Shown: positions 14,773 through 24,598, numbered from the stretch's first letter. The stretch is DNA of 64,000 bases from a virus (IMGVR_UViG_3300001533_003144:55996-119995); one strand, 5' to 3'. The notes: generated from the letters alone by a model not told the origin. Numbers and translations: made by a program.

Positions 14773-15527
14773 TGCGAATCTTCTTTGATCGGCAATTTAA
14801 GCAGATGCAGGTTGTTACTGAGATAGAGAACCTTTCAGAGTTCGTTTTGCTAGAAGTATATCGCGGTACCTTTTCTCCTTTAGAAGAACCGGGTCAGAGT
14901 AAGTTTCTGGCAGATAACTCTCCTACAGATATTTTTTTTATAGACTTTAAATACTCCTATAGGCAAACTGGTAATGTTTATCTCGTGGGTGTCCTTGCTG
15001 ACGGAAACAAGAGAGCAGTTTCATCCTGTTCTATATCTTCAGGGACACATCATAACAACATGTATGATAATGCTGTCCGGGGTCTTAATACTCGGAAGGA
15101 CTGGTATCAGAAGCTGAGGTCTGAAAGGGTTAAGATATTTTTTAAGTCTCTTCAAGGTACTTGCACATGCTGGGATGAAGAGATGAAGGTGGCTAACCCT
15201 AATTGTGCTTTGTGTGGGGGTTCGGGTAAGGTGTTGGGTTATGTGGGTAGTTATTTTAATGTAATGATTGACAATGATTTTAAAAAGGTCAAAATGCGTA
15301 CACAGGAAGGTAGATCTGTGTCCGTTGAGGGTTTAGAGGGTTGGCTTTTTAAGTATCCTTTTGTTAATGATGAATGTATCTTGGAAAGAAAAAGCGGTGA
15401 TCGTTATACAATAAATAATGTTACCTATAAACATTTCGGGGGGCATTTGATTGAAATGAGTTTTATGTTGATTATGTTAGGGGATTCATTTAATTTTAAA
15501 CTGACTTTACTTGGTGGTGGTGATTAG
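14772..15527 (+). CDS. Virion protein with zinc-knuckle motif, 251 aa
   Basis: Residues 130-155 contain CTCWDEE ... NPNCALCGGSGKVLG, two CxC/CxxC pairs followed by a Gly-rich turn. This arrangement recurs in phage neck/connector-region proteins. Otherwise mixed alpha/beta. The start overlaps the previous stop by one base. Function is uncertain; a head-to-tail joining role is inferred from position ahead of the sheath. Confidence 0.5.
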   Translation: MRIFFDRQFKQMQVVTEIENLSEFVLLEVYRGTFSPLEEPGQSKFLADNSPTDIFFIDFKYSYRQTGNVYLVGVLADGNKRAVSSCSISSGTHHNNMYDNAVRGLNTRKDWYQKLRSERVKIFFKSLQGTCTCWDEEMKVANPNCALCGGSGKVLGYVGSYFNVMIDNDFKKVKMRTQEGRSVSVEGLEGWLFKYPFVNDECILERKSGDRYTINNVTYKHFGGHLIEMSFMLIMLGDSFNFKLTLLGGGD

Positions 15528-15528
15528 T

Positions 15529-16188
15529 ATGGAAATTACATTGTATATGGGTGAGGTTCAGCATACCTTTATTGTTTCTAAGTTTATTAAACGGTTTATA
15601 ATTCCCTTGGAGGAGATTTCCCGTATCTTAGGTAAACCTAACGGCTTCGAGGTTATGCGTGTAGTTCGTGAAGGGAAGTTGTTCAATTTTGTAGTTGAGA
15701 CTGATGAGAAAAACCTGTCGGCAATAGCGCCGTTAAAACCGGGAGATTTTTCTTTTCTAGTTCAAAAAACTAATGAAGGGGGTTTTGGGTTTAGCCGGTT
15801 TGTTTTAGACAGTGAGGTTAGTGGCTGTTCTCAAGGGGTTATTACGGTTATTGTTAAAAGTTGTGATAAACCTCCTTACAGTGGGTATTATTTGAATGGG
15901 TTCTGGGGTTATCCTGTGGAGCCTGAGCCTTTCTCCTTTTCTTTGTCGGTTGAGCGGCAAAAGAAAAGTATTGAGTTTTGGTCAAAAAATGCTTACAGAC
16001 TTAATGGTAAAGAGATAGATACTTCTCAAGTGATTATTTCAATATCGGATCACACTCCGGAGAACATAGAAAAGCTGGAATCTTCTTTAGGGAGGTCTTT
16101 AAGCCCAATAGGAAGGTGTAGTTTAAGTCCTGATTATAAACAGGTTTTAATAGACTCTAAAGGAGAATTTTTTGCTTTACGGGGATAA
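15529..16188 (+). CDS. Hypothetical virion-region protein, 219 aa
   Basis: The ATG at 15529 lies one base after the previous stop with GGTGGTGG upstream. Alpha/beta, beginning MEITLYMGEVQHTFIVSKF. No family recognised. The next gene follows at once. Confidence 0.5.
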   Translation: MEITLYMGEVQHTFIVSKFIKRFIIPLEEISRILGKPNGFEVMRVVREGKLFNFVVETDEKNLSAIAPLKPGDFSFLVQKTNEGGFGFSRFVLDSEVSGCSQGVITVIVKSCDKPPYSGYYLNGFWGYPVEPEPFSFSLSVERQKKSIEFWSKNAYRLNGKEIDTSQVIISISDHTPENIEKLESSLGRSLSPIGRCSLSPDYKQVLIDSKGEFFALRG

Positions 16189-16848
16189 ATGAAAAGTATT
16201 CAAGAGCTTATTACGGAAAACATTAACAGGTTTAGAGGGGATCGTGGTGACTGGTCGCCCGTTCCTGTAGGAGACCGGGAGCTTATTTCAAGAGGGTTTT
16301 ATCTTCTTTTACTTCACCTGTTTTCTGTTGAAGGTATTGCCGATGCCTACCCTAACTTACCTTGTGACTTTATAGAGAACATCAAAGAAGGTTCGGGTCT
16401 TTTTGTGAAAGGTGCAGATGTTAAGGCGGTAAACCCTTCTTTGATGGTCGGTTTTCCTTCTGGGTCTTTCCGATTACTTCAGTTAGGGGTTGGTTCACAT
16501 AATGAGGATAGGTCCGAGCCTGATTTTGTGGTTAAGAAAAAGTTTTCTGGATCCATATCTTTATCCTCAAAAGGTAGAACCTCTCTGGAAGCTTGTAGAA
16601 TTATAGATATTGTAGAGTCTGCTTTAAATAGTGTTTTATCTGACTGTTTAAGGGCTTTATCTATACAGATTACCTCTATAAATGTTTCGGATGGTAAGGA
16701 AGATAAAGCAGGAAACGATGTTCCTTATTGGAGGTTCGATACAGTTATTACTTGTGATATTCCTGACCTAACTGCTTTATATGGTCTCAGTCCTGATTAT
16801 GGTGTTTTTAAGGATCTGTACCTTGACGAGATAGAGGTTAAAGCGTGA
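16189..16848 (+). CDS. Hypothetical tail-terminator-region protein, 219 aa
   Basis: It begins MKSIQELITENINRFRGDRG. The first helix, a central KKKFSGSISLSSKGRTS strand pair and a C-terminal ITCDIPDLTALYG suggest the compact alpha/beta fold of tail completion/terminator proteins, which often precede the sheath. No sequence family is recognised, so the role is inferred. Confidence 0.45.
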   Translation: MKSIQELITENINRFRGDRGDWSPVPVGDRELISRGFYLLLLHLFSVEGIADAYPNLPCDFIENIKEGSGLFVKGADVKAVNPSLMVGFPSGSFRLLQLGVGSHNEDRSEPDFVVKKKFSGSISLSSKGRTSLEACRIIDIVESALNSVLSDCLRALSIQITSINVSDGKEDKAGNDVPYWRFDTVITCDIPDLTALYGLSPDYGVFKDLYLDEIEVKA

Positions 16849-16864
16849 GGCTAAAGATAGAAGT

Positions 16865-16874
16865 TTATAGAATA
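16865..16874 (+). promoter_or_regulatory. Class 3 (late) promoter motif TTATAGAATA
   Basis: It lies in the 78-base gap before the sheath gene; the motif ends 52 bases before the ATG at 16927. A T-run follows at about 16890-16910. Confidence 0.5.
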
Positions 16875-16926
16875 CAGTGTATTTGGTTGTTTTGACTTTT
16901 TTTTTACTTTAATAGGGAGAAATGTT

Positions 16927-19287
16927 ATGAGTTACAAGAAACCTCAAGTTATTACCAAAAGAGATAACTTAACCGGGAACAGGGCTTCGGCTGGGGTGTT
17001 TACCAATGTTGGTATTATTGGTGAAGGTTCTGGGGGTGTTTCCTCTGTACCTAAGACGGTTATAAGATCTGCTGTAGGGCTTAGTGATTTTGTTGATCCT
17101 AATATGCGTTCTGCTGAATGCTCATATCTTGGATTCAATTACCTAGAAGGTGTGGATTATGATGTTACTTCCGAAGGTAAGATACTTTGGAAAGCTACTA
17201 AAATATCTAATCCTTACCTGATGAAGGTGCTTGTAAGTGATTCGGGTAGTTTACCTGTCGGGAATTATTACTATGCTGTAACTGCAATTAAAAAGGTTAC
17301 AACAGATGCGTTTGGTGAGTCTCTTCCGTCTAATGTCTTGGGTGCTGTGCTTGGTACAGTAGGTAAGGCTGTCCTGAATTGGTCTGAAGTTGAGCTTGCT
17401 GACGGTTATCGTATTTATCGGGGGACTTCTCCTACAAACCTGACACTCATCAGGGAAATTTCTGGGGGTAATACTACGGTATGGGAAGATACAGGTATTT
17501 ATACCCCTGGAGCTACTTCTCTTCCGGCTTCAAATACAGCATATAAAAGACCTCCTACAAGTGAGGAAGATACTAAAGGGTACTGGTCTGGTGGGGATGC
17601 TTCGGGAAACTTGGCTTCTCTTGAGGCCGTAGCTGATGGTTCTATTAAAATAGATGCGGATAGTCGAGGTGTTGTAGAGGTTACTGGGGTTGGTTTTACC
17701 AGTCTTGTCGATCCTGATCTTAGTGACATTGCAGCACATCTTCAGTCTGTTGCAAGGGAGCAGCTAGGGGATCGTGGTTTTTATATATCAGGGTCGGCTT
17801 CGTTAAATCTGAGTACCCTTGTTGGGGTTACTACAGGTAGATTAAATATTAGGCTTGATGGCGGTGCTTTAGCAGAAACTGGGGATATAGATCTTAGTTC
17901 TGCTGAGACTCTGGGAGATGTTGCCGGTCTTATTCAGGCGGAATTACGGTCGGCTACAGCTACTCAGGTTACTTGTGAGTACGATACTGATCAAGGTGTC
18001 TTTATTATTACTTCCGAGAAAGGGGGTTCTGCTTCTAAAGTTGAGTTTGATGCTCCCTCGACTGGGGTGGATTTGAGATTAAGTCCTTATCTGAACCTTG
18101 CTGGAGGTACGGGTGTTGATGGTAAACCTTATGCAATTGAAATAGAGTATGTGGCGGTTTCTTCCAGTTTTGTTATAACTTCTGCTACTGCCGGGGATAG
18201 TTCTTCTATAGATGTTACTGCTGGGGAGACCGGTACAGATCTTTCTGTTGCAGGTTTGACTGCTTTAGACTTGTCCGCCGGGGGTTCTGGTGTTGTAGGT
18301 GTTACTGGTGAGAAGGTTACTTATGAGGTGGATGCTGCTATAGTCGGTCAGAACTTCTTTGAAGCTGAGACTTTCTTTGATCTTATTTCTCTTGGTATGG
18401 CTCACGGGTTTGATTCTCAACTATATGCTGTTGCTAAGGATATGATGTCTGAGCCTCCTCAAGGTTTTGGTACTCCTATGTTGACAGTTGTAGCTGTTCC
18501 TGAAATGACCCGTTCTTCTGTAGGGGGTGCTTTACAGGAGCTTGGTAAAGTAGATGTTGATATTGTTGTGGCTATTTCAAATGATGTGGACATAGCAAGG
18601 GATATTGTGTCCCACTCAGTTCACTTCAGTAGGGATGATATTAAAAAAGAGCGTGTAGCTATTGTTTCTCTTGATGCTTCTAAGGTGTCTTACAACGATT
18701 TTATTTCTCTGGCAAAAGAGTTTTCAGTACACGGCGATCGTGCTGTTGTTGTGTATGATAACTATACTAATGAGGGCTATGTTTCTCCTCTTCTGGCAGC
18801 AATGCAAGCAGCCCTTCCTGACAGGGCTACCTCTACTTTAACTTCTACTTTTAGCACTAATCTCCCTGTCAGAAAATCAGGTAGAGTGGACGGTAAAGCA
18901 GAGACATATATGCTTAGTCAGGGGGTTCTTGTTATATCTAAAAACGAAGAAAATGTTCTCACCGTTATTGACGACCTTACTTGCGGAGGTCCTTCTTTGG
19001 ATCTTCCTGGTAGGCTGGTTGAGGACTTTCTTAGAAAAACGCTGAGAAGGGCTTGCTCCCCTCTGAAGGGTCTCAAGATCCGTGACAGAATTACTACGGG
19101 TGTAGAAGAGATAGGTAGAGCTACTTTGGATTCTTTTACTTTCTTGGAGCTTATAGATTCTTGGTTGCCTGAGACTCTTGTGGCATCCCCTCATCCTACT
19201 AATCCTGAAGGGGTTGTCTTGAGATTCACCTATGTCAGGGGCAGAACATTGAAACTGATCGAGGTTGCTTATACTGTTATCGGTTAA
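16927..19287 (+). CDS. Tail sheath protein, 786 aa
   Basis: The C-terminal 120 residues have the conserved sheath fold elements (LKIRDRITTGVEEIGRATLD ... FTYVRGRTLKLIEVAYTVIG). A central strip resembles DUF3383-type sheath-like proteins (LNIRLDGG, DIDLSSAETLGDVAGLIQ, GVFIITSEKGG). Residues 95-190 look like an inserted fibronectin-III/Ig domain (NYYYAVTAIKK, ADGYRIYRGTS) exposed on the surface. It polymerises around the tail tube and contracts at infection. The length is on the large side because of the inserts. Tube, chaperones and tape measure follow downstream. Confidence 0.8.
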   Translation: MSYKKPQVITKRDNLTGNRASAGVFTNVGIIGEGSGGVSSVPKTVIRSAVGLSDFVDPNMRSAECSYLGFNYLEGVDYDVTSEGKILWKATKISNPYLMKVLVSDSGSLPVGNYYYAVTAIKKVTTDAFGESLPSNVLGAVLGTVGKAVLNWSEVELADGYRIYRGTSPTNLTLIREISGGNTTVWEDTGIYTPGATSLPASNTAYKRPPTSEEDTKGYWSGGDASGNLASLEAVADGSIKIDADSRGVVEVTGVGFTSLVDPDLSDIAAHLQSVAREQLGDRGFYISGSASLNLSTLVGVTTGRLNIRLDGGALAETGDIDLSSAETLGDVAGLIQAELRSATATQVTCEYDTDQGVFIITSEKGGSASKVEFDAPSTGVDLRLSPYLNLAGGTGVDGKPYAIEIEYVAVSSSFVITSATAGDSSSIDVTAGETGTDLSVAGLTALDLSAGGSGVVGVTGEKVTYEVDAAIVGQNFFEAETFFDLISLGMAHGFDSQLYAVAKDMMSEPPQGFGTPMLTVVAVPEMTRSSVGGALQELGKVDVDIVVAISNDVDIARDIVSHSVHFSRDDIKKERVAIVSLDASKVSYNDFISLAKEFSVHGDRAVVVYDNYTNEGYVSPLLAAMQAALPDRATSTLTSTFSTNLPVRKSGRVDGKAETYMLSQGVLVISKNEENVLTVIDDLTCGGPSLDLPGRLVEDFLRKTLRRACSPLKGLKIRDRITTGVEEIGRATLDSFTFLELIDSWLPETLVASPHPTNPEGVVLRFTYVRGRTLKLIEVAYTVIG

Positions 19288-19317
19288 TTTTACATTATTT
19301 AGTTTCGGGGGGTCTCT

Positions 19318-21306
19318 ATGTTTAAGGAATTTCTAAACAAGCTTGCTCAAGACAAAGAAAAGGCATACAATCAGATAGATTTCTTTCTGGAAGATGTTCT
19401 TGAGATGTCAGAGGAGTTAATGGCTTCTGAAGGGTTTGAGAGCTTCTCTGGTAAGTTTACTCAAAGTCCGGGGTATAAAAGGTTACTGGGTTTTGAGATA
19501 GATATAGATCCTCCGGAATATTCTGATATAGAAAAAGCCATAAAGTATAAGTTTGGTGACAGTAGTGATATTACTTTTGGTGAGTCCGATTATTATCGGG
19601 TTTACTCAGAGCAATTGTTTACTGATCTGTTGGGTGATTATGATTCTACAGATGGTTTTGTTGGTATTAAGGTGCAGGACTTGGATCCTGAAGTTGACCA
19701 GGAAAAGGCGGCAGAGGTTCTTATCCGGGTACTTAAATCAGGGGAGTATGATTCCGAGTTGGTTCCTGTTTTTGAGGATCTGTTCCCTGATGGTGAGATC
19801 GATCTTAAATCTTTTACATCTGATACTGATCTTTATTTGGTGCTAAAAACTGCCGGGGTACTGGATTCTGTTGTTTCTGAGATTGCAAAAGAGGGCGTTG
19901 TCCTTAAAAAGCTTTCTAAACTGGAAGATCTCAAAGAAGCTATAGATAATTCTTTAGCTTCTATTAACGATCCTCAGTTCTGGGTAGATTGGGTTGATAC
20001 TGAGGAACTTGTTTCAGAAGAGAAAGAAGATACGGTTAAGGCTTCTGTTGAGCGGGTTTTTGATGGTAAAGATCCTTTAAGGGTTAAGGTTAAGTCCTCC
20101 GATGTTGGGGTTTCCCTTTCTGAGTTAGAGTCCGACTATTCTGAGGGTTACTCAGATGATTCCTCTTTGCGAGTGTTTCTTTCCGGTAGAGATCCTTATT
20201 ATGTTGTTATTGATGGTAATATTTACCCTGTGGGGGATAAAGAAGGTACTGCTCCTGATTTGCAAAGAGACAATCCTGATTATGGTACAGTTTTTTACAG
20301 GATAGAAGGTAATAGTGAACTCCTTTTATTGCGAGATGTTCACGAGGGTTCTTATTCTATCTATGATAGTAGTGGTCTTAACTTAGGGGACTTCTTGTTT
20401 TGTCCTTCTGACCTTGAGGAGCGTTTTGATATTGCTAGGGATGTCTATCAGTTTGATTTTCAGGATTCTACTTTAATAGTGTCTGAAGAAGTTTTGGTTG
20501 AGTTGAGTGGTACGGGTACTGTAGATCATTACGCTTTAAAGAGGATTAATGGGGATATTTACATTGGGTACTTATCTCGTTATGCTGATAGTGGGTGGTT
20601 CTTGTTTCCTTACCCAGACGGAGGGTTTTTAAAAGAAGATTTTCCGGATTCTTTTTTGGAGGAGGTTCTTGCTTTCGTTTCGGGTCAGGTGGGTAATGAA
20701 GATAATACCGTTGAAGCTAAAGTAAAGGCTTCATACCCTAGGGAAGTTACCGAGTCCTTTGCTCGGGCTTTAAAGGAAGAAAAACCTGAATGGTTTGAAG
20801 AGATTGTTTCCCGTATAAGGGCTGAAAGGTCTATGGATAATATTCATTTTAAAGATAAAGAGATTTCAGATTACTTTGTAGGTCAGAAGGTGTTGGGTTT
20901 GTATCAGGTAGGTCTCTTAGATTCTCTTGTATCTTTTGATAAGGAGTTGGAGTCCTTTGTTTCTGATAAGCTGCCCTCTATGCCTAATGTTGAAGGTTCT
21001 CAGGTAGAGTTTGGTATGGAAGGTTCCCCAGCAGGATCCGAATACACCCCGAAAGACTATGCCGAGATGTTGGAGGAAAGGTTTTTGAACTCCTTTGGAG
21101 ATATGGGTGATTATACTCCGGAAGTTTATTTTACTTTAGAAAGTTGGGAATATCCTTCAATAGTCTTTGCGGTTACTGAGGAGGTTTCTGATCCTGATCA
21201 GCTTCAGCAGCGGTTTGACTGGTTGACTACTGCCGGGGTAGAGTATCTTAAAGAGAACGGTTATCGGGGTAATTTATATATTGGGGATCATGGTATTACA
21301 ATATAA
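19318..21306 (+). CDS. Large acidic multidomain virion-region protein, 662 aa
   Basis: Not recognised. It is strongly acidic, with helical N- and C-terminal regions and beta-rich middle domains (DPYYVVIDGNIYPVGD, about residue 290; YALKRINGDIYIGYL, about 405). Two basic linkers of the type VKAS interrupt the acidic sequence (TVKASVERV, AKVKASYPR). Similar linkers occur in the next gene and in the 43.4 kb gene. Placement between sheath and tube suggests a virion component, possibly processed. Confidence 0.5.
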   Translation: MFKEFLNKLAQDKEKAYNQIDFFLEDVLEMSEELMASEGFESFSGKFTQSPGYKRLLGFEIDIDPPEYSDIEKAIKYKFGDSSDITFGESDYYRVYSEQLFTDLLGDYDSTDGFVGIKVQDLDPEVDQEKAAEVLIRVLKSGEYDSELVPVFEDLFPDGEIDLKSFTSDTDLYLVLKTAGVLDSVVSEIAKEGVVLKKLSKLEDLKEAIDNSLASINDPQFWVDWVDTEELVSEEKEDTVKASVERVFDGKDPLRVKVKSSDVGVSLSELESDYSEGYSDDSSLRVFLSGRDPYYVVIDGNIYPVGDKEGTAPDLQRDNPDYGTVFYRIEGNSELLLLRDVHEGSYSIYDSSGLNLGDFLFCPSDLEERFDIARDVYQFDFQDSTLIVSEEVLVELSGTGTVDHYALKRINGDIYIGYLSRYADSGWFLFPYPDGGFLKEDFPDSFLEEVLAFVSGQVGNEDNTVEAKVKASYPREVTESFARALKEEKPEWFEEIVSRIRAERSMDNIHFKDKEISDYFVGQKVLGLYQVGLLDSLVSFDKELESFVSDKLPSMPNVEGSQVEFGMEGSPAGSEYTPKDYAEMLEERFLNSFGDMGDYTPEVYFTLESWEYPSIVFAVTEEVSDPDQLQQRFDWLTTAGVEYLKENGYRGNLYIGDHGITI

Positions 21307-21318
21307 AGGGAGTTAATT

Positions 21319-23313
21319 ATGTCAAAAAAGAGAATAGAGTCTTTAGCAAAGAGAATTAGGGCTTCTAAGGGGGCTTTAGTTGACTTTAGTGAGTTTAAAC
21401 GGTGGCTTAAAGAAGATGCTGTAAAAGAGGGTTCTATTTCTGAAAGAGCTACAGAAACCGAGGGCTTTGCTTTTGAAACCCTTGATCAAATGGCCTATAG
21501 AGAAGTTCTTGATCATGTACAGAATACCGGTATTTATGAAAACACGGGCGAACCTGACGACAATCCTGAGTGGGGTACTAAAGTTCCTATTTATGATTGG
21601 GACTATAAGTGGCTTACTATGCCCTCTGAAGCAAAGAAAATTAGGTCCTCTGAAGATAAGTCTCTTGCAGAAGTTGAGAAAGATGCAGATAAATTAAAAG
21701 AGGATATCAAGAAAGCTAAAGAGGTTCTTAAAAAGGAAGATACCGAATCTAGCCGGGCTAAGGTTGCTGATCTTGAAGAAAGATTAAGACGGGCTGCTGA
21801 TGTTATTAGGAACAAAAGGGCTGATAAGGTTAAAGCTTCTGAAGGTAGGTATAAAAGTGATGAAGATATAGTGGCCGAGTTTGCGGGTGTTACTATAGGA
21901 GAGATTGATTTAAATCCTGATAAAGGTTTTGGTGGTATTTCCGGGTATGTGGATCTCTCCTTTCCTGAAGCTGGGGGGCATGTTGCCGGGGGTACTGATT
22001 CTGTTTCCGAGCATTTTTATTTTTATAATTACCACGAATGGAAAGAGGATCCTTCTATTACCCCAAAGATAGCTTTTGAGAACTGGTATCCTGAAGATGT
22101 TTTTCTTCAAATTAAGGAGGCTATAATTAATCATTTGGGAAGTACAGAGGTTCAGGCTAAGAAAGTCAGGGCTGCTAAAACTTCTGAAACTGTTGTCTCT
22201 TTGGGTACTGTTGTTTCAGATCGAGGGGATATTGTTTCCGATAACTACGGGGTGGTTGGTGTTATTTACAGTAGAACAGACCATCCAAAGTCCTCATTAT
22301 TACCTGTGGAGGCCGATGCTGTAGCTAAACAGGTGGCACAGGTTTTGAGTGGGCTTGAGGTGGACATGGGTAAATATATGTCTGCTTCTGGTAAGTCTAA
22401 TTATGTTATAAGAGACCGTGAGGCTGGTAACTTTATTGCTGAATTTGGTACGGAAGAACTCGCTGAAGAGGAGCTTAAACGGTACGAATCCGAAGATAAG
22501 GCTACGGGTACTTATACCCCTGATTTTTATGAAATTGTGCCGGTCTCAGGGAAAGTTAAACCCTTATTTGCTACAAAAACTAAAGCAGCTCGTAAAGTTA
22601 AAGCAGTTGAAGGTAAAACAATTCCGGAACTGGAAAAAGAAGGTTTTGAGGGTATAGATGCTTCCTTGGACATTTCTTTATATGAGTATGGGCTGATCTG
22701 GAAAGAAACCGAATCCGAGTATGAGTTTATTTATGGCGTGGGTAAGAGTGCTGTGGGTAATTACGATGCCTTTTTGACCGCTTCTTTTCCTAAAACAACG
22801 GATCCTCGTGAAGAGTTCAATTGGGTGTATTGGGATGAGGTGTTCTCTTTTGTTGGTGCTGATCCTGATACCTATTTTGAAGAATCGGATCTTCCGAGAA
22901 TTATATTTGATCTGAAAAGTTTTTATGGTTATCAAAATGTTTTTGGAGATTCCTATGTAGAGCCTTTTCCTATGGATGATGGACAGATGCCTGGAGATAT
23001 AAAGCCTAAAGCTTTTGCGGATACCGATCTTCCTTTAAGCAAAGCCGGTGTTGAAAAGTTTCAGGAAGGGGATTTTTACGGTTTAAGGATAATTGATACT
23101 GAAGAAGTTCTTCTGGATCCTGTTTATAGTTGGATAGATGATGTTTACAACAGTGTCTCCGGGCTTGTGCAGGTTGAAGATTCCAATGGGAACCATAGGG
23201 CGGTTGAGTTTCTTCTTGAGGGTGAAGAAGAAGATGTGGGTGTTGAGTCTTATAAAGATACTGAGACACAAAAAGATGATGAAGCTATAGATACTTTCTT
23301 TAACGAGGGTTGA
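21319..23313 (+). CDS. Large acidic multidomain virion-region protein, 664 aa
   Basis: Not recognised. It follows the previous gene by 12 bases and has the same style: acidic globular segments separated by basic KVKA/KVRA linkers (KRIRASKG, DKVKASEG, KKVRAAKT, RKVKAVEG). A coiled-coil stretch occupies about residues 115-160. Nearly equal length to its neighbour and shared linkers suggest common origin or the same processing, though overall sequence similarity is not obvious by eye. Confidence 0.5.
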   Translation: MSKKRIESLAKRIRASKGALVDFSEFKRWLKEDAVKEGSISERATETEGFAFETLDQMAYREVLDHVQNTGIYENTGEPDDNPEWGTKVPIYDWDYKWLTMPSEAKKIRSSEDKSLAEVEKDADKLKEDIKKAKEVLKKEDTESSRAKVADLEERLRRAADVIRNKRADKVKASEGRYKSDEDIVAEFAGVTIGEIDLNPDKGFGGISGYVDLSFPEAGGHVAGGTDSVSEHFYFYNYHEWKEDPSITPKIAFENWYPEDVFLQIKEAIINHLGSTEVQAKKVRAAKTSETVVSLGTVVSDRGDIVSDNYGVVGVIYSRTDHPKSSLLPVEADAVAKQVAQVLSGLEVDMGKYMSASGKSNYVIRDREAGNFIAEFGTEELAEEELKRYESEDKATGTYTPDFYEIVPVSGKVKPLFATKTKAARKVKAVEGKTIPELEKEGFEGIDASLDISLYEYGLIWKETESEYEFIYGVGKSAVGNYDAFLTASFPKTTDPREEFNWVYWDEVFSFVGADPDTYFEESDLPRIIFDLKSFYGYQNVFGDSYVEPFPMDDGQMPGDIKPKAFADTDLPLSKAGVEKFQEGDFYGLRIIDTEEVLLDPVYSWIDDVYNSVSGLVQVEDSNGNHRAVEFLLEGEEEDVGVESYKDTETQKDDEAIDTFFNEG

Positions 23314-23314
23314 T

Positions 23315-23324
23315 TTATATAATA
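23315..23324 (+). promoter_or_regulatory. Class 3 (late) promoter motif TTATATAATA
   Basis: It ends 36 bases before the tail tube ATG at 23361, directly behind the preceding stop. Confidence 0.6.
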
Positions 23325-23360
23325 AACCGTGCTTAGTTAATTTATTTTTTGGAGGATATT

Positions 23361-23855
23361 ATGCCAGTAGTAAGTGGTACCCCTAGAACAACCCCACCGG
23401 ATAGCCAGAAAACGGTAATCTCTACCTCTATAGATATTGAGGTAGATGGTAAAAAGGTTGGTGCGGTTGACAGTTTTAATGTTAATATGTCTCGTGTGGT
23501 TCAGCGTATTCGTGAACTTAACAGTGAATACGCTGGTGAAACTATTGAGATAGTTCCGGGTCCTGGTGAGGCTAATATTAATGTAACCGGTTTTATGCTT
23601 TATACTAAAGGAGAACACTCCCTTTTCCAAAGGATGCCTGGAGAAGATGGTAAGAAGTTTGTTAATCTGATTAGTCAGATTAAGCCTTTTACTATCGTAG
23701 AGAGGTACACGCATCAAGGTACGGGCGTTTCTTTTACGGTAAAGTATATTGGCTGTTGGTTGACTAATTACAGTAAAACCCAGAACATCAATACAGCTAT
23801 GGTTGTTGAAAATGCTACTATAGAGGTTCAGGCCGTTAGATCAGAGGCAGACTAA
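23361..23855 (+). CDS. Tail tube protein, 164 aa
   Basis: The ATG at 23361 has GGAGG 8 bases upstream. Size and pattern fit gp19-like tube subunits: a flexible N-terminus, the strand ISTSIDIEVDGKKVGAVDSF, a loop, INVTGFMLYTKGEH, a VERYTHQGTGVSFTVKY strand and a final NTAMVVENATIEVQAV. Hexameric rings of it would stack into the tube inside the sheath. Its own late motif and position between sheath and chaperones fit a highly expressed structural gene. Confidence 0.75.
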   Translation: MPVVSGTPRTTPPDSQKTVISTSIDIEVDGKKVGAVDSFNVNMSRVVQRIRELNSEYAGETIEIVPGPGEANINVTGFMLYTKGEHSLFQRMPGEDGKKFVNLISQIKPFTIVERYTHQGTGVSFTVKYIGCWLTNYSKTQNINTAMVVENATIEVQAVRSEAD

Positions 23856-23891
23856 TATTTAGCTTATTGTTATATTTTATTGGAGTGTTAA

Positions 23892-24308
23892 ATGGAAGAT
23901 TTAAAAAGGTTGCTTGATCCTCTTCTTTCTATGGGAAAATATGAATATCCTTTCCGTCTCGGTGATTATAAGGTATTTTTTAATTTAGCCGATGTCGGTT
24001 CTACTTCGGCAGCTTTGGTTTCTTTGCCTGTTAAAGTTGAAGCAGATGTTAAGGCGGCGAAAATGGCAGTTGCTTTGATGTCCGTAAATAACTACACCTT
24101 CCAAGGTCTTGAGGGAGAGCCTTTGTTGGAAAAGTATAGATTTCTTTGTTCTCTTAAAGAGCCTGTATTTGATCACTTTTGGGACCAATTCGTAGCTGCT
24201 CGTAACCTTCAGTATAAACTGTTTGAAGAGGTACATTTTAAAGGAAAAAAATCTTTGCCGATCCAGGATTCCGAGCAATCTGGAGACTCTTCAAGTTCTC
24301 CGGAGTGA
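23892..24308 (+). CDS. Tail assembly chaperone, upstream frame (G-like)
   Basis: A 138-residue helical protein (MEDLKRLLDPLLSMGKYEYP) sits between tube and tape measure, where contractile and long-tailed phages encode the G/GT chaperones. Near its 3' end is the heptamer A-AAA-AAA in the right phase for a -1 shift (24245-24251), and the -1 frame is open from 24242 to 24598. Most ribosomes should give this shorter product; a fraction should give the fusion. The ATG at 23892 has GGAG upstream. Confidence 0.7.
   Translation: MEDLKRLLDPLLSMGKYEYPFRLGDYKVFFNLADVGSTSAALVSLPVKVEADVKAAKMAVALMSVNNYTFQGLEGEPLLEKYRFLCSLKEPVFDHFWDQFVAARNLQYKLFEEVHFKGKKSLPIQDSEQSGDSSSSPE
24245..24251 (+). other. Slippery heptamer A AAA AAA, -1 frameshift site
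   Basis: Codons in the zero frame read GGA-AAA-AAA-TCT. A simultaneous -1 slip re-pairs fully and continues as ATC-TTT-GCC in the frame of the downstream gene, with no stop until 24598. The last stop in that frame before the site is at 24239-24241, so the site lies inside the window where a shift is possible. Confidence 0.75.
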
Positions 24309-24598
24309 TTGACCCCTCTTGGATCGGTTATGAAAATGGTGGGTTGAAGCTCGACTTCCTTTATACTATCCGGAGATATTTTGTATTTTACAGTCTTTCT
24401 TTAGATAATTCGGATGATGTTGAGTATCATAAAGGGTTATCCGAGCTTCTGGGTTTTTATTGTAACCCTGAATTTTATCAGCAAAGGAAAAAGGCTGAGG
24501 ACTCCGAAAAGCATGTTAATTTGGGGTATCAGGCTTTACTTGAACGGGTTAAAGAGGGGTTTGACCCTTTTGAAGATGAAGATGAGCCTGTTTTATAG
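24305..24598 (+). CDS. Tail assembly chaperone, -1 frame extension (T-like)
   Basis: As an independent gene it would start at GTG 24305 overlapping the upstream TGA, without a clear ribosome site. More likely it is translated as the C-terminal part of a fusion made by -1 frameshifting at 24245-24251, giving about 235 residues in total. The extension (WIGYENGGLKLDFLYTIRRY) ends acidic (FDPFEDEDEP). GT-type fusions bind tape measure and tube subunits during tail assembly. The gene ends in TAG within a late promoter motif. Confidence 0.65.
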   Translation: MIDPSWIGYENGGLKLDFLYTIRRYFVFYSLSLDNSDDVEYHKGLSELLGFYCNPEFYQQRKKAEDSEKHVNLGYQALLERVKEGFDPFEDEDEPVL

